Assembly (NCBI RefSeq): GCF_010093595.1
Contig: NW_022985443.1
Span: 124,933 to 188,932, forward strand
Direction of reading: 5' to 3'
DNA from: Mytilinidion resinicola
Lineage: Eukaryota; Ascomycota; Dothideomycetes; Mytilinidiales; Mytilinidiaceae
DNA: 64,000 nt
Shown here one piece after another: positions 1 through 10,760 of this stretch (position 1 is its first letter; every line of letters begins with the position of its first letter). The position numbers and the translations under genes were made by a program. The notes beneath the pieces were generated by a model. That model had not been told where the DNA came from. It was given only the letters and a program-made list of their open reading frames with translations, and ran no database searches.

Positions 1-2
1 CT

Positions 3-650
3 TTCACGCTTACGTCACTTGAACTCATCGGCGCCCGCATTGTTGACATTTATTTTGAGTACTTCGACGCAGTGCTAGAAAGATGTACGATGCTGAAAGC
101 ATTCGCCTTTGTTGCTGGCCCTCGACTGCAATACCATGGCTTTGTAAGTCCTGGAAACATCATCAAACTCCTGAGTACGCTCGTCAGCGGTACTTTGGAA
201 CGCCTAAGGCTCGAATTCGGCATGGCATCAGAATACTATGCCTACACAGACCTCATCAACTCATCTGCAGACAATCTGACTCGGTTAGAGCACCTCAAAG
301 TTTTGAGCATTGATGTACAGCCCGTTCTTGGCTCGGATGCGCATGGTGCGTCTGTGGACATCGAGAAAGTCTTCCCACGAAATATTTCCGACCTCTCACT
401 CTACTTGTGCGGATTGAGTACACAGCAAGAAATCGATGACCTGACATATTCAGGCATTCGGCAAATTTGCCCGGACTTGAAGGTCCTGAGAATCGACATG
501 GTCAAGATACTTCTTCATCCCTGCGTACTTAGAGTCTCCGGAGGGGACTTCCGTTCAATCGGTTTAGATTTCCAGTACGATCTCACAGAGAGATACCGGG
601 GAGAGGGAGATGATGAAGGACATGTGCTCTATCAGAAGTTAGACTCATAG
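3..650 (+). CDS. F-box/LRR-like protein, 3' part (gene begins before the window)
   Basis: The frame is open from base 3 and stops with TAG at 648-650, so this is the C-terminal part (about 215 residues) of a gene starting outside the window. Leucines recur in an LRR-like rhythm: LTSLELIGARIVD, LLSTLVSGTLERLRLEF, LTRLEHLKVLSID, ISDLSLYLCG and LKVLRIDMVKILL. Fungal F-box proteins often carry such irregular LRRs after an N-terminal F-box and act as substrate adaptors of SCF ubiquitin ligases. The F-box itself is not visible here, so the role is inferred from the repeat style and from the many F-box-like genes in the window. The first ATG in this frame (81-83) is internal to the leucine repeats and is not a convincing start. 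Confidence 0.5.
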   Translation, partial: FTLTSLELIGARIVDIYFEYFDAVLERCTMLKAFAFVAGPRLQYHGFVSPGNIIKLLSTLVSGTLERLRLEFGMASEYYAYTDLINSSADNLTRLEHLKVLSIDVQPVLGSDAHGASVDIEKVFPRNISDLSLYLCGLSTQQEIDDLTYSGIRQICPDLKVLRIDMVKILLHPCVLRVSGGDFRSIGLDFQYDLTERYRGEGDDEGHVLYQKLDS

Positions 651-1268
651 CTCATAGCATCATCTCTTCGAGATCCACGCCGTACCTGCAGAATCTTCTA
701 CGCAGTTTTCAAGCAATCGATATTTTCTTCAATACAGCTATCATGGCAACGGCCGCGACAGGCCAATCAACTACCTCCTACCCCAGAATCAACGCGTCTA
801 CCTACGACCCACCCTAGTATATAGCTTGCTATAGCAATGATATAAATCGAAAACAACAGGCTATTCACCACAAGGCGACGATCTCGATACGAGAATGAGC
901 GGCTTTGCAATTGTAATGTAAAGTCTAGCAATTCCAAGGGGAAAGCCCCGGACTCTAGGAGGGAGAGCACGACCTGGGCAGTCTAACGGTCGAAGAGGTC
1001 TAGGCCGACATCGATTCAAACATCAAGAGCAGAGAGCGAAAGCGATGCCGCGGAAGAATTTTGAAGTTGAGCTGGCCGACGCGGATCACAAACCACGTGA
1101 TTCAATGGTTACGACGCAACAGATAGAAAATGCCACGCTTGCACATCTATATAATGCTCCTAGGTGCTGCAATACTCTGAACTATAGTGGGTTCATTGGA
1201 GAGCATTGGGTGTATCCCGGCGTCAATGGCCGTCTTTCCTCGCTGGTTGATACTTACCGCTTAGGGGC
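651..1268. other. Intergenic, nothing recognised
   Basis: No convincing coding sequence. An ATG-started frame at 1045 runs to 1548, but it overlaps the better-looking frame at 1269-1571 and has low-complexity, non-protein-like composition in its second half. Confidence 0.4.
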
Positions 1269-1571
1269 TTGCTCAAGAAGATCAAGCATATCGGCGTCTT
1301 CTACGGCAACGCAGGCAGAAAGGATGGCATCATGCCAGGCAGCACATCTGACGACATGGTCCATCTTCTGTCCGAGCTCGAGGATCTGGCAACGTTCACC
1401 GTGGAGTTCACCGGAAATGTCAAGGAACTCGAGCGTTGCCATAATGGGAAGATGTCGCTGGTGTTCTTTGGCGACTTGCTCGTGCAGTTCGAGATGGACG
1501 AGAAGGACGCGGACGCAGATTTCACGTGGAGGCGACCAAGAGTCGTGATCTGCAAGTCGGCACAAGACTAA
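1269..1571 (+). pseudogene. Short uncharacterised coding remnant
   Basis: About 100 residues with protein-like composition (for example LLSELEDLATFTVEFTGNV and KMSLVFFGDLLVQFEMDE), ending with TAA at 1569-1571. There is no ATG at its start. The frame is preceded by a stop at 1248-1250 and then TTAG at about 1262, which could be a splice acceptor. I could not find a matching upstream exon. The pattern resembles the C-terminal part of fungal F-box or 2EXR-type proteins, but I recognise no family. It is either the last exon of a gene whose 5' part has decayed or a chance frame. Confidence 0.28.
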
Positions 1572-2329
1572 CACTTTGTCAATGCACATCCTGGTCGGAT
1601 TTGTTACAAGTGATGAAGATACTTCTGGTCTCAGTGAGGTGGGTCTCGGTGAGGTGGGAGTCGTGTACTCTTCTATCGAGCAGGCTGTTCTAGTGCCGTT
1701 TAAAGGCAAGTTTTGATTCGAAATGACGGGAACTGTCTTGAAGTCCAGTCTTGTCAGGGTATCCAACTAGGCCCCGAAACGCTTTGGGTGAAGATGTGTT
1801 CTTCGTGGTCGAGCTAGACTACAGCTTGATGCCACCATAGGACGGCAGTCATAATTTCGCTAGTAACTAAGTTTATTCAATTCGCCTGTGAACACAGATA
1901 GTAAGAGAAGGGTGGATGTAAGGAGGCCGACGTCCTCCTACTGTACCTGTCCAGACTGCCCTTTTGGCCGTCCACTACTCCGCGCCAGTGCTTTCCCTTC
2001 CCAAGGCACTTTAGGCCCATACATCACCGATGAAAGAAGCGCCAAGTACAGGTTAGTTGCTTAGCTTACAGATTAGCTTAAGTAATTACTGTGGACGCTA
2101 AATTGCGAAGGAAGATATTAATAGTCCACAAGTTTAGCCACAGGGAAATCACAGGGTTTGAATTGTGCTCTTGCTCGCTCGACACCACCGTCAGGGGCGG
2201 TCTAGTTGCCAGGTAGCCAATGAGTCAAAAGGCAGGTCAGTTCTCATGCTGCCAAATGCCCTCGGCGGTGCCCTTACATCAGACAATCGTAGCAACATCC
2301 CTTTGCTCTGAGAGCTTCAAGGTAGCGTT

Positions 2330-3330
2330 TGAAATTTCTTCTTCAAGGACACACACAAAGTGGGAAGCTCGATGAAAAAAGAGGATCCAGCAAGCATGAA
2401 AGCCTGAGGCGTTGTGGGTCGGACAACGTTAACCATAAAATTTGAAAGAAAATCGCGATCTCTCACCAGAGATATGGCGCATGCACCATATTATAGCTCA
2501 GACGATCATAGGCCTAGCTTTGTGATCAGAGTATGATTTAGAAATTCCACTATCCACCACAGAGTCCCCGAAACGCTGGACACAGAAACTTGGAATTTGC
2601 CGTGAGCAACGAGGGAGTGCCGGCAGACCAATCAAATCGGACGACTCAGCTTTCCCCATAAAGAGATGGGCAAATCAACCAAGTGGCAGACCTAGAAAGT
2701 TGCATGAAGAGACGAACCGAGCGCAACGCTCGGTGTCTGTGTATAAGCAGCAAGAGGGATTGCTGGCATAGCAGACGATGCTACTCTAGGTTTCGAGGCT
2801 CCTGGATACCATATCGCTCGCGAACGGGTTTCGACACGTCACTCGTACTACCCCCGCCGTCCCTCACTTCCTACCCAAGGCTACTTTCCCGCAATATGTC
2901 ACCATTGCTTTGGTCAAACTTGAAAGCTTGTCGCAGTACCCTCGGAGTTGCGCCAGGTGAAAGGCGCCCAGAATGCGTGACCGGCGCGATGGAGTACTCT
3001 GCCTGCCGCTCGAGTTCGGTGTTCGAGTGCATTCTGGGGACAGTGGTGCACTAATCCTCCCAAGTCGGGAGCGTTCATGCATTGGCCAAAACCCATATTC
3101 GAATGTGTGAGTCGGACATATTTCCCGTGTCTTGTTTGAAGCTGACAGGCGGAGAAGCTCGTATCGTGGGTAGGTATCTCGACCGATCCGAAGTTCGCGG
3201 CGGGCATCTGTCGTGAAGTTCAGCGTGGGCGCGCGCCGTTGCGTTGCGGATGAAGAAGAGAAGATGAAGCGAGGAGCACGCAGTTGATGATGCCGTAGCA
3301 GAAGCGATTGGCGCTAGTGCTTAAGTGGAT
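2330..3330 (+). repeat. Segmental duplicate S1 (partner at 6980-7780)
   Basis: This noncoding stretch shares blocks, in the same order and orientation, with 6980-7780. Shared stretches include a GAAAAGAGGATCC-type block followed by CGTTAACC, then GCAGTACCCTCGGAGTTGCG, then GTCTTGTTTGAAGCTGAC followed by GAGAAGCTCGTA, then CGGGCATCT. The two copies bracket the two 2EXR genes, so they look like relics of the duplication that made that gene pair. The rest of 1572-3646 holds no gene I can support. Confidence 0.6.
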
Positions 3331-3646
3331 TACACGTGATAGACCCAGTGAATTGAATCTCCAAGCCGGCCCTAGTTCACTCTCACCTTCGACTTCATTA
3401 TAAGCCCTCCTCTGAAGCTGGTTGAACCTCCAAGGGTCGTTCAAGGACTATCGTTTCCCTACCGCCAGCCAGAAGTTGCCCTCGGGCGCTCACATAGCGG
3501 TCACTCGTCGACACCAGCCAAGCCTCGCCAGTCAAACGACGAGTCCAACCTGCTAAATCCGCTGCTCCAACCTCAACAACTTCACTCGACTACCTCATGC
3601 ATCATCTCTATATCTCACCTCGCCACAGCCTTGAATTATTCTCAAG

Positions 3647-4558
3647 ATGCTGAATTCGAAGGCCACCGACCAGGGACCAACCTCAACAGCTCCCCACGAT
3701 GGTGCCACCGCGCCATCCCCGGAAGCAGAAGTGAGCTACACTACCGACCAACACTCCCCCAGCTCCGATTCCTCCTTCCCCCAGTTCCCTCGTCTTCCAA
3801 AGGAACTACGCCTTAGCATCTGGCGCATGGCAACGACATCGCACGAGCTGTCGACACCCCCCCGCTGGATAACCCTCACCCACCATACCGAGATGGACCC
3901 GACCTCGAGGCTGACGGAGCCCGTCCGTCCGGCGGCTATCACCGTATCCCCATGGGATCCCAGCACGCTGAATGCCAGCTACGAAGCGCGAGGCGAAACA
4001 CTGAAGCTACTCCGCCGCAAATCGCAGATCCTATCCCTCCATATAGCCGGCAACGTACCGCCGCTGGAAGTCCCGTTTGACTACGAGAAGGACGTCTTGT
4101 ACCTGGCTGGCGAGGGGGCTACGCGTCGAGCAGATGCAGCTCAGATCATGAAGTTCTGGTCAACATCATCTGTCATCCCAAAAGAACAGCGAGAGCGGGT
4201 CCGCCATCTGGCGGTCGGATACGCAGACAATGCGGGCTTAACGGAGCAGGCAAGAAGAAATGAATTCTGCAACGGCCTGGCAGAGTTCACGGGTCTGGAA
4301 TCGCTGACTATTGTTACGAACGGCCGCTGGCAGGGTATCCGAAAGTGGATCTACAGTTTCGAAAACACGCATGGCGCATGTCCCGGGGTGCTTTTCCGAA
4401 GCATCCTCGCTGAGGTGCAGCGGACTCTCCCAAATTTCCCATGGTTCGCAAACTTCAGCTACGTGGAGGACCACAGGGGTTTTCCGAGTGAAGATGAGTC
4501 GGATGGAGAGTCTACAGATTACGGTGAAGAGGATGATTTCTACGACGATGGCTATTGA
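3647..4558 (+). CDS. 2EXR domain protein (copy A)
   Basis: 303 residues, single exon; ATG at 3647 and TGA at 4556-4558. The 2EXR signature FPRLPKELRLSIWRMA lies near residues 46-62, after a Ser/Thr/Pro-rich leader. It is followed by the usual blocks of this fungal family: RWITLTHHTE, the FDYEKDVLYLAGEG stretch near residue 145, and RERVRHLAVGY near residue 185. 2EXR is a widespread fungal F-box-like fold of unknown function. The last 25 residues are strongly acidic (DEDD/EED). The gene is a tandem paralogue of 5503-6402: both share the FWSTS...IP.EQR.R.RHLA.GY core. Upstream lies segmental duplicate S1. Family assignment is firm; the cellular role is not known. Confidence 0.85.
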   Translation: MLNSKATDQGPTSTAPHDGATAPSPEAEVSYTTDQHSPSSDSSFPQFPRLPKELRLSIWRMATTSHELSTPPRWITLTHHTEMDPTSRLTEPVRPAAITVSPWDPSTLNASYEARGETLKLLRRKSQILSLHIAGNVPPLEVPFDYEKDVLYLAGEGATRRADAAQIMKFWSTSSVIPKEQRERVRHLAVGYADNAGLTEQARRNEFCNGLAEFTGLESLTIVTNGRWQGIRKWIYSFENTHGACPGVLFRSILAEVQRTLPNFPWFANFSYVEDHRGFPSEDESDGESTDYGEEDDFYDDGY

Positions 4559-4704
4559 GATAATTCGGATGGTTCGGAAGCTAAATAGGGGTAGGCCGTT
4601 GGAAAATCATACTGATCGGACTTGCTTCGTCGAGGTTGCGTTACGGATCCAAGGTCGGGTAGGGGATATCAAAACATAAGCTTACAGTCCGGCCACTCTT
4701 TGCA

Positions 4705-4895
4705 ATTGCTTGGGACGCCCCGTTACGCTTTGAACTCCAAATGCGACGTAAAGATCAACACAGTGAATATGCCCTTTTGACTAATTGGAGACATGTTAGC
4801 TAAGACGCTCCTTACACTGGTGTTGAGAGAGCAAGAGTGGAGCTGGACTAGTGTTATATCCGTGTGCTCAGATTTATGACATAGTACTTGTACTT
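4705..4895 (+). repeat. Dispersed ~190-base repeat, copy 1
   Basis: Matches five other intergenic copies (17205, 19030, 33497, 37290 and 37470). Landmarks in this copy are CTTGGGACGCCCC, ACTCCAAATGCGACGTAAAG, CTCCTTACACTGGTG, GAGCAAGAGTGGAG and ATATCCGTGTGCTC. It lies between the two 2EXR genes. It has no coding capacity. Confidence 0.7.
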
Positions 4896-5502
4896 CTTGA
4901 ATGGATCGGGAGAGTCTCGAAGCTATAAGCATGAATGAGCCAGCACAGACTCAAGCATCCTTCGAATATGTTATCCAACCAAATAGAAGCGCAGTGGTGT
5001 ATATATGCATTTCTCGCGATGTCCAGCCAAATTATGCTCTTCATTCGCAGTACCTATTCCCAAGGCTCAATGCCAGGCTGAGTAAATCGCAACACCGTAG
5101 TGATAAATCGGTCTTTAGACAGCCTTCAAAGTCATCTGCCCGAGCACACAAGCATGATTTAACGTAATGCTTACAGTCAAGATTTCCCCAGAACGTCATC
5201 GGTGCTCTACTAGGTAGATGGCATTCACCCACGCATTATTTGTCGAGGAAATTTGCGGCGTGGTCTTTCCGACTGCCTCTATAAATCTCTCGCCGGGAAG
5301 GTAACCGCACGAAGCTTCTCCGTCAATCAGCACATACTAACGTGGCCATTCGCAGCCTGCCTCGACTGCTGTTCAGTAAGTTCCTTCCACTATATAGCAG
5401 AAAGGTAGCTCACATGGAGGCTCCTAGATACGGTCACTCCACCTCCGAAATCCCAGATTTCTTTCCATCCAACCCAATCTACAGTGCCGCATCACTGCAA
5501 CG

Positions 5503-6402
5503 ATGCCGAGCTGGAAGAGGAAGAAGTACCGCCGGAACAAGAAGCTCCGGGCTCGGGCTGCCGATACACAGCCCTCCGGTTCAGAAGTGGAGAAGCATGT
5601 TTCTCCGGGGCATCCTCCCAGTCCTCCACCAGCACTCCCAAACTTCCAAGTCCTGCCAACCGAGCTGCGCTTCGACATCTGGTGCCGTGTAGCCTCGCCT
5701 CCGAAGTGGCAACCCATTCGCCGCTGGATAGCTCTCACTTACCACGTTGAGTACGAAACGCACGACTCGGTCAAAGTTACCCGTCCTGAGACCATCACCG
5801 TGAGGCCTGGCCAACCAGACAATCTCTTCGTCAACACGGAAGCGCGCGATGAGACTGAGAGGTTCTTCAGAGATGAGAAGCGTCTCCTCACCGTGGCAAT
5901 GTCAGACAAAGATCCTCCGAGACAGATTCACTTCAACTACGACTGCGATATCCTATACCTCCCCGGCGAGAACGCCGTAGCTACATCGAACGCCGCAGAG
6001 ACCATGGCCTTTTGGAGTACCTCCTTCGCTATTCCCGTCGAGCAGCGTGACCGCATCCGCCACCTAGCTATTGGATACTTCAACGAAAAGAGCCTAAGCG
6101 TCCAGCATGCTAGACTAGCGTTCTGCGAGGGGCTGCGGAAACTCGGGCACTTGAAATCATTGAGAATGGTCATGAAGAAGATTGCTAGAGGCCCCATGCC
6201 GACGGTGTTCGAGCGGGAGCACGGAGGTCAGCCTGAGCTGTTCTTTCGTAGGATGGTCGAGGACTTCCGGCAGAAACATCAAGAGTTCTCTAAAGTGAGG
6301 GTTATGGTATGCCATGAGGGCAGTCAGGGGCGGACTGGCCAGGGAGCTCGGCGAAGGACAATTCTTGATCGAGAGTCCGAGGATGAGGTAGGTGGAGATT
6401 GA
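5503..6402 (+). CDS. 2EXR domain protein (copy B)
   Basis: 299 residues, single exon; ATG at 5503 and TGA at 6400-6402. It starts with a basic leader (MPSWKRKKYRRNKK), then carries the 2EXR signature LPTELRFDIWCRVA near residues 49-62, RWIALTYHVEYE, FNYDCDILYLPGEN and RDRIRHLAIGY. The order and spacing follow copy A closely, with most differences at the two ends. The basic N-terminus could act as a nuclear localisation signal; that is inference. It is one of two tandem paralogues separated by about 945 bases that contain dispersed repeat copy 1. Confidence 0.85.
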   Translation: MPSWKRKKYRRNKKLRARAADTQPSGSEVEKHVSPGHPPSPPPALPNFQVLPTELRFDIWCRVASPPKWQPIRRWIALTYHVEYETHDSVKVTRPETITVRPGQPDNLFVNTEARDETERFFRDEKRLLTVAMSDKDPPRQIHFNYDCDILYLPGENAVATSNAAETMAFWSTSFAIPVEQRDRIRHLAIGYFNEKSLSVQHARLAFCEGLRKLGHLKSLRMVMKKIARGPMPTVFEREHGGQPELFFRRMVEDFRQKHQEFSKVRVMVCHEGSQGRTGQGARRRTILDRESEDEVGGD

Positions 6403-6979
6403 GGGCCCATGAGAGAGGGTTAGGATGGGTATTATACAGATAGCATGTTATGCGTATGATGGTTACTTCAACTACCGAGACTCTTAGACCACAGATCTCA
6501 CACCACTTTGGGGGTTTCCGTATGCTGCATGTATCCTAATCCAAGCTATTAGGCTTGAACAATACTTCTGCCTAGCTGACATAGGCAGTCCTGAGCCTCG
6601 TTCGGATGTAGATACGGAATCAACTACTTCGGAGTTAAGACCCCAATATTTCAGGTGACCAAAGATTTCATTGTCACAGAAAATGCGGAGATGCTCTAAC
6701 GTGACGGTTCACAGCCAGTAAGTCTAAAGTGTGATGAGAGTCATGATAGTGCAATGATCGACGCGATGAAGAAGGTAAAGTGGGGACTGAGGTAGGAGCT
6801 TCGAAGGTAACGATCACCATCATATGAATTTGAAGATCTTCAGCAAATGTCTAGCGAGGCAGAGATGATCGAGGAACAGAGACAGTGATAACTGAAATGT
6901 GTGTGCTTAGGTGCAAATCAGAATCAAAGAGATGAGAGCTAGAAGATTGAAAGTACACAGAGAAGTTGAAAGCATAGGA

Positions 6980-7780
6980 CAAGTTCTTCTTCAAGTTCCC
7001 ACGACAAGGCGAGAGGCTCAATGAAAAGAGGGAGGATCCAACGAGCATGCAAGCCCGTGGCGCTGAGACAGCGTTAACCAAATCAGCAATCAACAACACA
7101 CAATCGGACACTTCCACTACCGCCTTGGAGCATCTTCTCGAAATCGGATGCTAGCAGAACAGAGCTGGAGGGCACTGTACTGGGTATGAGGCTCCTGGAC
7201 GTTGTACAGCCGGTGAAGTTCCAATGCATCGGCGGGACCGATGTGGACACTCAAGCGATCTTTCCACTAGAGACCGACTTCAGGCCGCCAGAGCCCCTCC
7301 GTAATGGAGAACTGGCTAAGCCCTCCGTTCCCGGTTGGCGTACAACACCCACTGCTTCAACTCACTGTCGACAAATGAGCGCAGTACCCTCGGAGTTGCG
7401 AAGCCAGAGCTCCCCTGCTGGAGGGATATGGGTAGCGCCATGGAACATGGAGCTAAGTACCCACAGGTTTGGGACTGTTCTGCCGATACTCCCCCACCCC
7501 ATGTTCCATTAGTAGTGGTGCATGACTGCGTGCCTCTCATCCAAGTGGCGCATGCATATGGCCGAAGCCCATGTCCGACGATGTGAGTTGGATAAAAAAG
7601 GGGTTTGCAAGTCTTGTTTGAAGCTGACTTGCAGAGAAGCTCGTAAAATATTTAGGTATTGCGACCATGAGTGATGTACAGGCACCGGGCATCTATCAAA
7701 GACAGCGTTGGCTCGCGATGTCGTGTTGCGCATGGAAAAAGAAAAGGTGGTTCTGTGGGAGAGGGAGGTTAAATACCCTA
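6980..7780 (+). repeat. Segmental duplicate S2 (partner at 2330-3330)
   Basis: Downstream partner of the segment at 2330-3330, in the same orientation, with shared blocks such as GCAGTACCCTCGGAGTTGCG (near 7380) and GTCTTGTTTGAAGCTGACTT (near 7612). No 2EXR gene follows it; the next gene is the TPR-SET gene on the other strand. The rest of 6403-8105 shows no supportable gene. Confidence 0.6.
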
Positions 7781-8105
7781 CGAGAGATCCAAAAAAGCGC
7801 TGATTCAGCAAGCATGTGGTGGGCACGTGCAGCGATCTACCTCTAGTAGTGAGTACGAGAACAGGATAGATTCGAATCACGTGATAACATTCCTCAGCCC
7901 GTGATGCCTCGTCGATCTTTTGCGCGCTGGAAGCGCGAGATTATTTAGGACCTAAGTCACGTGCATACGAAGTACAGGTAGGCACGGAGAGAGTGGCCAG
8001 AAAGCAATGGAAGAAATCCAGACCACTTGCTTACCAGCGTATCATTTGGATCATACCCAAAATGGTCCATTGATGCGGTACGCGTGGTATCAATATCTCG
8101 CACTG

Positions 8106-10109
8106 CTACTTCGCTTTTTCAAGCCACTCCAGAATTCTCAGTGACGCCACGCGAGGCACTCCCTTATATCTCTCACCATCATAAGTCTCATCAATAGCCT
8201 TTGCAAGCCGCTGCGCCTTCGCAATGACGACCCTCTTCGCCTTAGCCCAATGCTCCCTCTCGATGAAGGCATCCGCCTCGCCCTCCAGCTCTCGCCGCTT
8301 GTTCCGCACGGCGGGATCGTCAGCCTTTTCCGCAACGCACAGGGCGCAGTCACATTCGAAACCCCAGGTAGTCATCAAGTTCGACTGCCTTGCATCATAG
8401 TCGCTCGACCAATCGTAGCTGATGAAGATCTCTTCGCCGGCGGGGATAGGTCGAGTGGCGCGAAGAACTATCAGGTCGCCGATGAACTCCTTCTCCGCAT
8501 TGGCGGCAATGCAAGAGTGGTTGGCGTAAGCGGTCCAAATCCAGATACCGGTACTCGCGTTGCTAGCGTCTTCCTCGCCATACTGGCTACCCAGGCCAAA
8601 GCCGTTGCGGGAGACAATGTCGTGGACTCGCAAGGTATCGATGACTGGGCCATCTTCAGTCATCGATACATTTTTGCCGTCGCCTTGGTACTCGCCGCGA
8701 AGATCCATGAACTTTTCGATCTGGGAGGGATTGCTGAGAAGCTTTTGTATGACCGCCAAGCCTAATCCGACAGGTGACACTCTGATCCGCTCGTCTCGTA
8801 CGTCGTAGGTCATGGCCGTCAGAGTGTTGCCTTCATGACCGTAGACCACACAGAAAGCCTTTTCGCACATGATGACCTCCCCGGTAGCTAGTCCACGAGC
8901 TGCAAACAGGCCACGCCCTCGTCCTGGACTCTCTTTCACCGTGGTATTGCTGGTGAAAGTTGCTGCATCAACCCGCGGACGCGCTCGAGACAGGTTGGCT
9001 CTGAGCTTCTTGAAATCATATCTTCCTGTCTCTTGCTCGCGGAGCCGCATCTCGATTTTTCGGAGATAGGCCCTTGCGTCTCTGTCACTAGGCGTGAGCT
9101 TCTGTTGCTCACCAAAGAAACTTTTCGCCTCTTCATATTCGCCGAGATTGTAAGCAGCACAGCCGGCACGGAAATAAGCCTTGGTGTCGAGATCTTTGGA
9201 TCGCTGGTCGTCTCTGCCAGTGAGAGAGGCTTTCGCATCAGTCTTTGCTTCGTCTAGTTGACTCAGAAGGAGGTTAACGTGAGCGCGATTGCGAGAAATG
9301 TCCCGAGTTAGGTCGGGATTACTGTTAGATAGAACTTCTTGCCGAGCAACTTTCAGACCTTCAGTGTATTTGGCGTGAGCTAGCGGTAGATCCTGTTGTT
9401 TGAGCGCGGCATTGCCCTTGTCTTTGCATGTTCTCGCGATCTTCTCTACTGCAGCTGCGTCCTCAGCCTGGCTAATTACTTCATTGCCCAAGATTAGACT
9501 CCCGTTATCCACCTCATCCCTACAGATGATGAGATCGGAAGGATGGTCGATCCGAAGTGTAGGCTCGCCTTGATTTGTGAGAGTGAAATAAGGTTCCTTA
9601 ATGATATAAAGAGAGGCGGACTCCAGGACGTCTTCGCCGTGTCTTGACTTGTGCAGGCACATCTCTAAGCGCTCTGTCTCGTGTTCCGCTTCGTCCTGCA
9701 CCATGGTCCACGACCTTGCCGCAAGGATGACTACTGGACAGCGGCGCGGACGTTTCACAGTAAGGCGACGGCCACAATGATGAGTATCCATTTGAAGATC
9801 GGCCAGTTTCATAGGCTGTAAATCCTGGAGCGGGATGATGCATGGTGGATAGGGCTGCCCGACGCCAAGCGCTGGTAATGTCTGTCCTTTACCTACTGGC
9901 TGGGTCAGGTCGGGGTCCGCTGCGCCGCCCATATCTAACATGAGAGACGCGCCAGTAGCTTGCTGGATAGCTGATATCGAGTCCCTCGGTTCCCGCGCAC
10001 TGCCAGCAAGTTCGGAACATTTCTTCAACCTGGCTTTAACCGTATTCTGGATGCGATCCGCCTCTTTCTCTGTCAAGAATATCGTATTTCCGTCGTTCTG
10101 AGGTGCCAT
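8106..10109 (-). CDS. TPR and SET domain protein (SMYD-like, no MYND finger)
   Basis: 667 residues, intronless; ATG at 10109. TPR-like helices run from about residue 226 to 350 (KDKGNAALKQQDLPLAHAKY, AYNLGEYEEAKSFF). A SET domain follows: SPGRGRGLFAARGL near residue 393, the split-SET core with YANHSCIAANA near residue 530, EEIFISYDW, and a post-SET cluster CDCALC near residue 585. The NHSC motif and the Tyr of ISYDW are the usual cofactor-binding and catalytic positions of SET lysine methyltransferases, so enzyme activity is plausible. The zinc MYND insert of animal SMYD proteins is not visible, which fits the fungal TPR-SET branch. The substrate is unknown; histone or non-histone lysines are both possible. 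Confidence 0.85.
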   Translation of the reverse strand: MAPQNDGNTIFLTEKEADRIQNTVKARLKKCSELAGSAREPRDSISAIQQATGASLMLDMGGAADPDLTQPVGKGQTLPALGVGQPYPPCIIPLQDLQPMKLADLQMDTHHCGRRLTVKRPRRCPVVILAARSWTMVQDEAEHETERLEMCLHKSRHGEDVLESASLYIIKEPYFTLTNQGEPTLRIDHPSDLIICRDEVDNGSLILGNEVISQAEDAAAVEKIARTCKDKGNAALKQQDLPLAHAKYTEGLKVARQEVLSNSNPDLTRDISRNRAHVNLLLSQLDEAKTDAKASLTGRDDQRSKDLDTKAYFRAGCAAYNLGEYEEAKSFFGEQQKLTPSDRDARAYLRKIEMRLREQETGRYDFKKLRANLSRARPRVDAATFTSNTTVKESPGRGRGLFAARGLATGEVIMCEKAFCVVYGHEGNTLTAMTYDVRDERIRVSPVGLGLAVIQKLLSNPSQIEKFMDLRGEYQGDGKNVSMTEDGPVIDTLRVHDIVSRNGFGLGSQYGEEDASNASTGIWIWTAYANHSCIAANAEKEFIGDLIVLRATRPIPAGEEIFISYDWSSDYDARQSNLMTTWGFECDCALCVAEKADDPAVRNKRRELEGEADAFIEREHWAKAKRVVIAKAQRLAKAIDETYDGERYKGVPRVASLRILEWLEKAK

Positions 10110-10760
10110 TGTAAGCTATGGAAACTCACGGCAAGCGCAAGCGCACAATCATGTGGTGTTGAAGAGACTGCGTGAGTCAAAGCAAAGGAAAAAAGACGAG
10201 GGTGCCAAGACTAGCCTACCCAGAATTGGAAATGTCACCCTGACGCCAGCTTACCTATATCCAACAAGCTGCGCACATATACTTCGCTCAAAAGGCGACC
10301 GGTAAGATCAAGATAAAAAAAGCTAGTGTGAGTGTGTGCGAAAAGCATTTGCTAGCTATAGAAGACTATGCTGAGGTCTGTAGCACAAGTCATGTGACTA
10401 TCGACTTCATGTCACATGACTCAATACTAAAAGGGATTAGCATAGCGAACAGCCGATTGGATGGACATGCTCGACCCCAGAGCATTCTTTTCGGGATTTA
10501 TCTATGTAGGTGTGGTATCACGAATGTGTGCACCCGAACTCCATCTAGTACAGGTGTATAAATTCATCAGTGTGGCTAGACTTGTTGTACCTCGTATCTT
10601 TATTACGGTCTATCGGAAGTATACCAGAATAGCACGATAGGCCTTGTCCTGATGATCGTAATCGTCCTTCATACTATTCCTCCACACTTCGCCTCCACGC
10701 TCTCTCTTCATTCATGCTCTTGGTTGAAGTTACCTGAGCAATGTCCATTGCCATGACCCT
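10110..10760. other. Intergenic between the 5' end of TPR-SET and the 3' end of the MFS gene
   Basis: About 650 bases holding the TPR-SET promoter (reverse strand) and the 3' flank of the MFS gene. No RNA gene or repeat recognised. Confidence 0.4.

Noticed and set aside
1045..1548. 167-codon ATG-started frame
   Set aside because: The second half is Ser/Arg-rich shadow of the better frame at 1269-1571, and there is no family signature.
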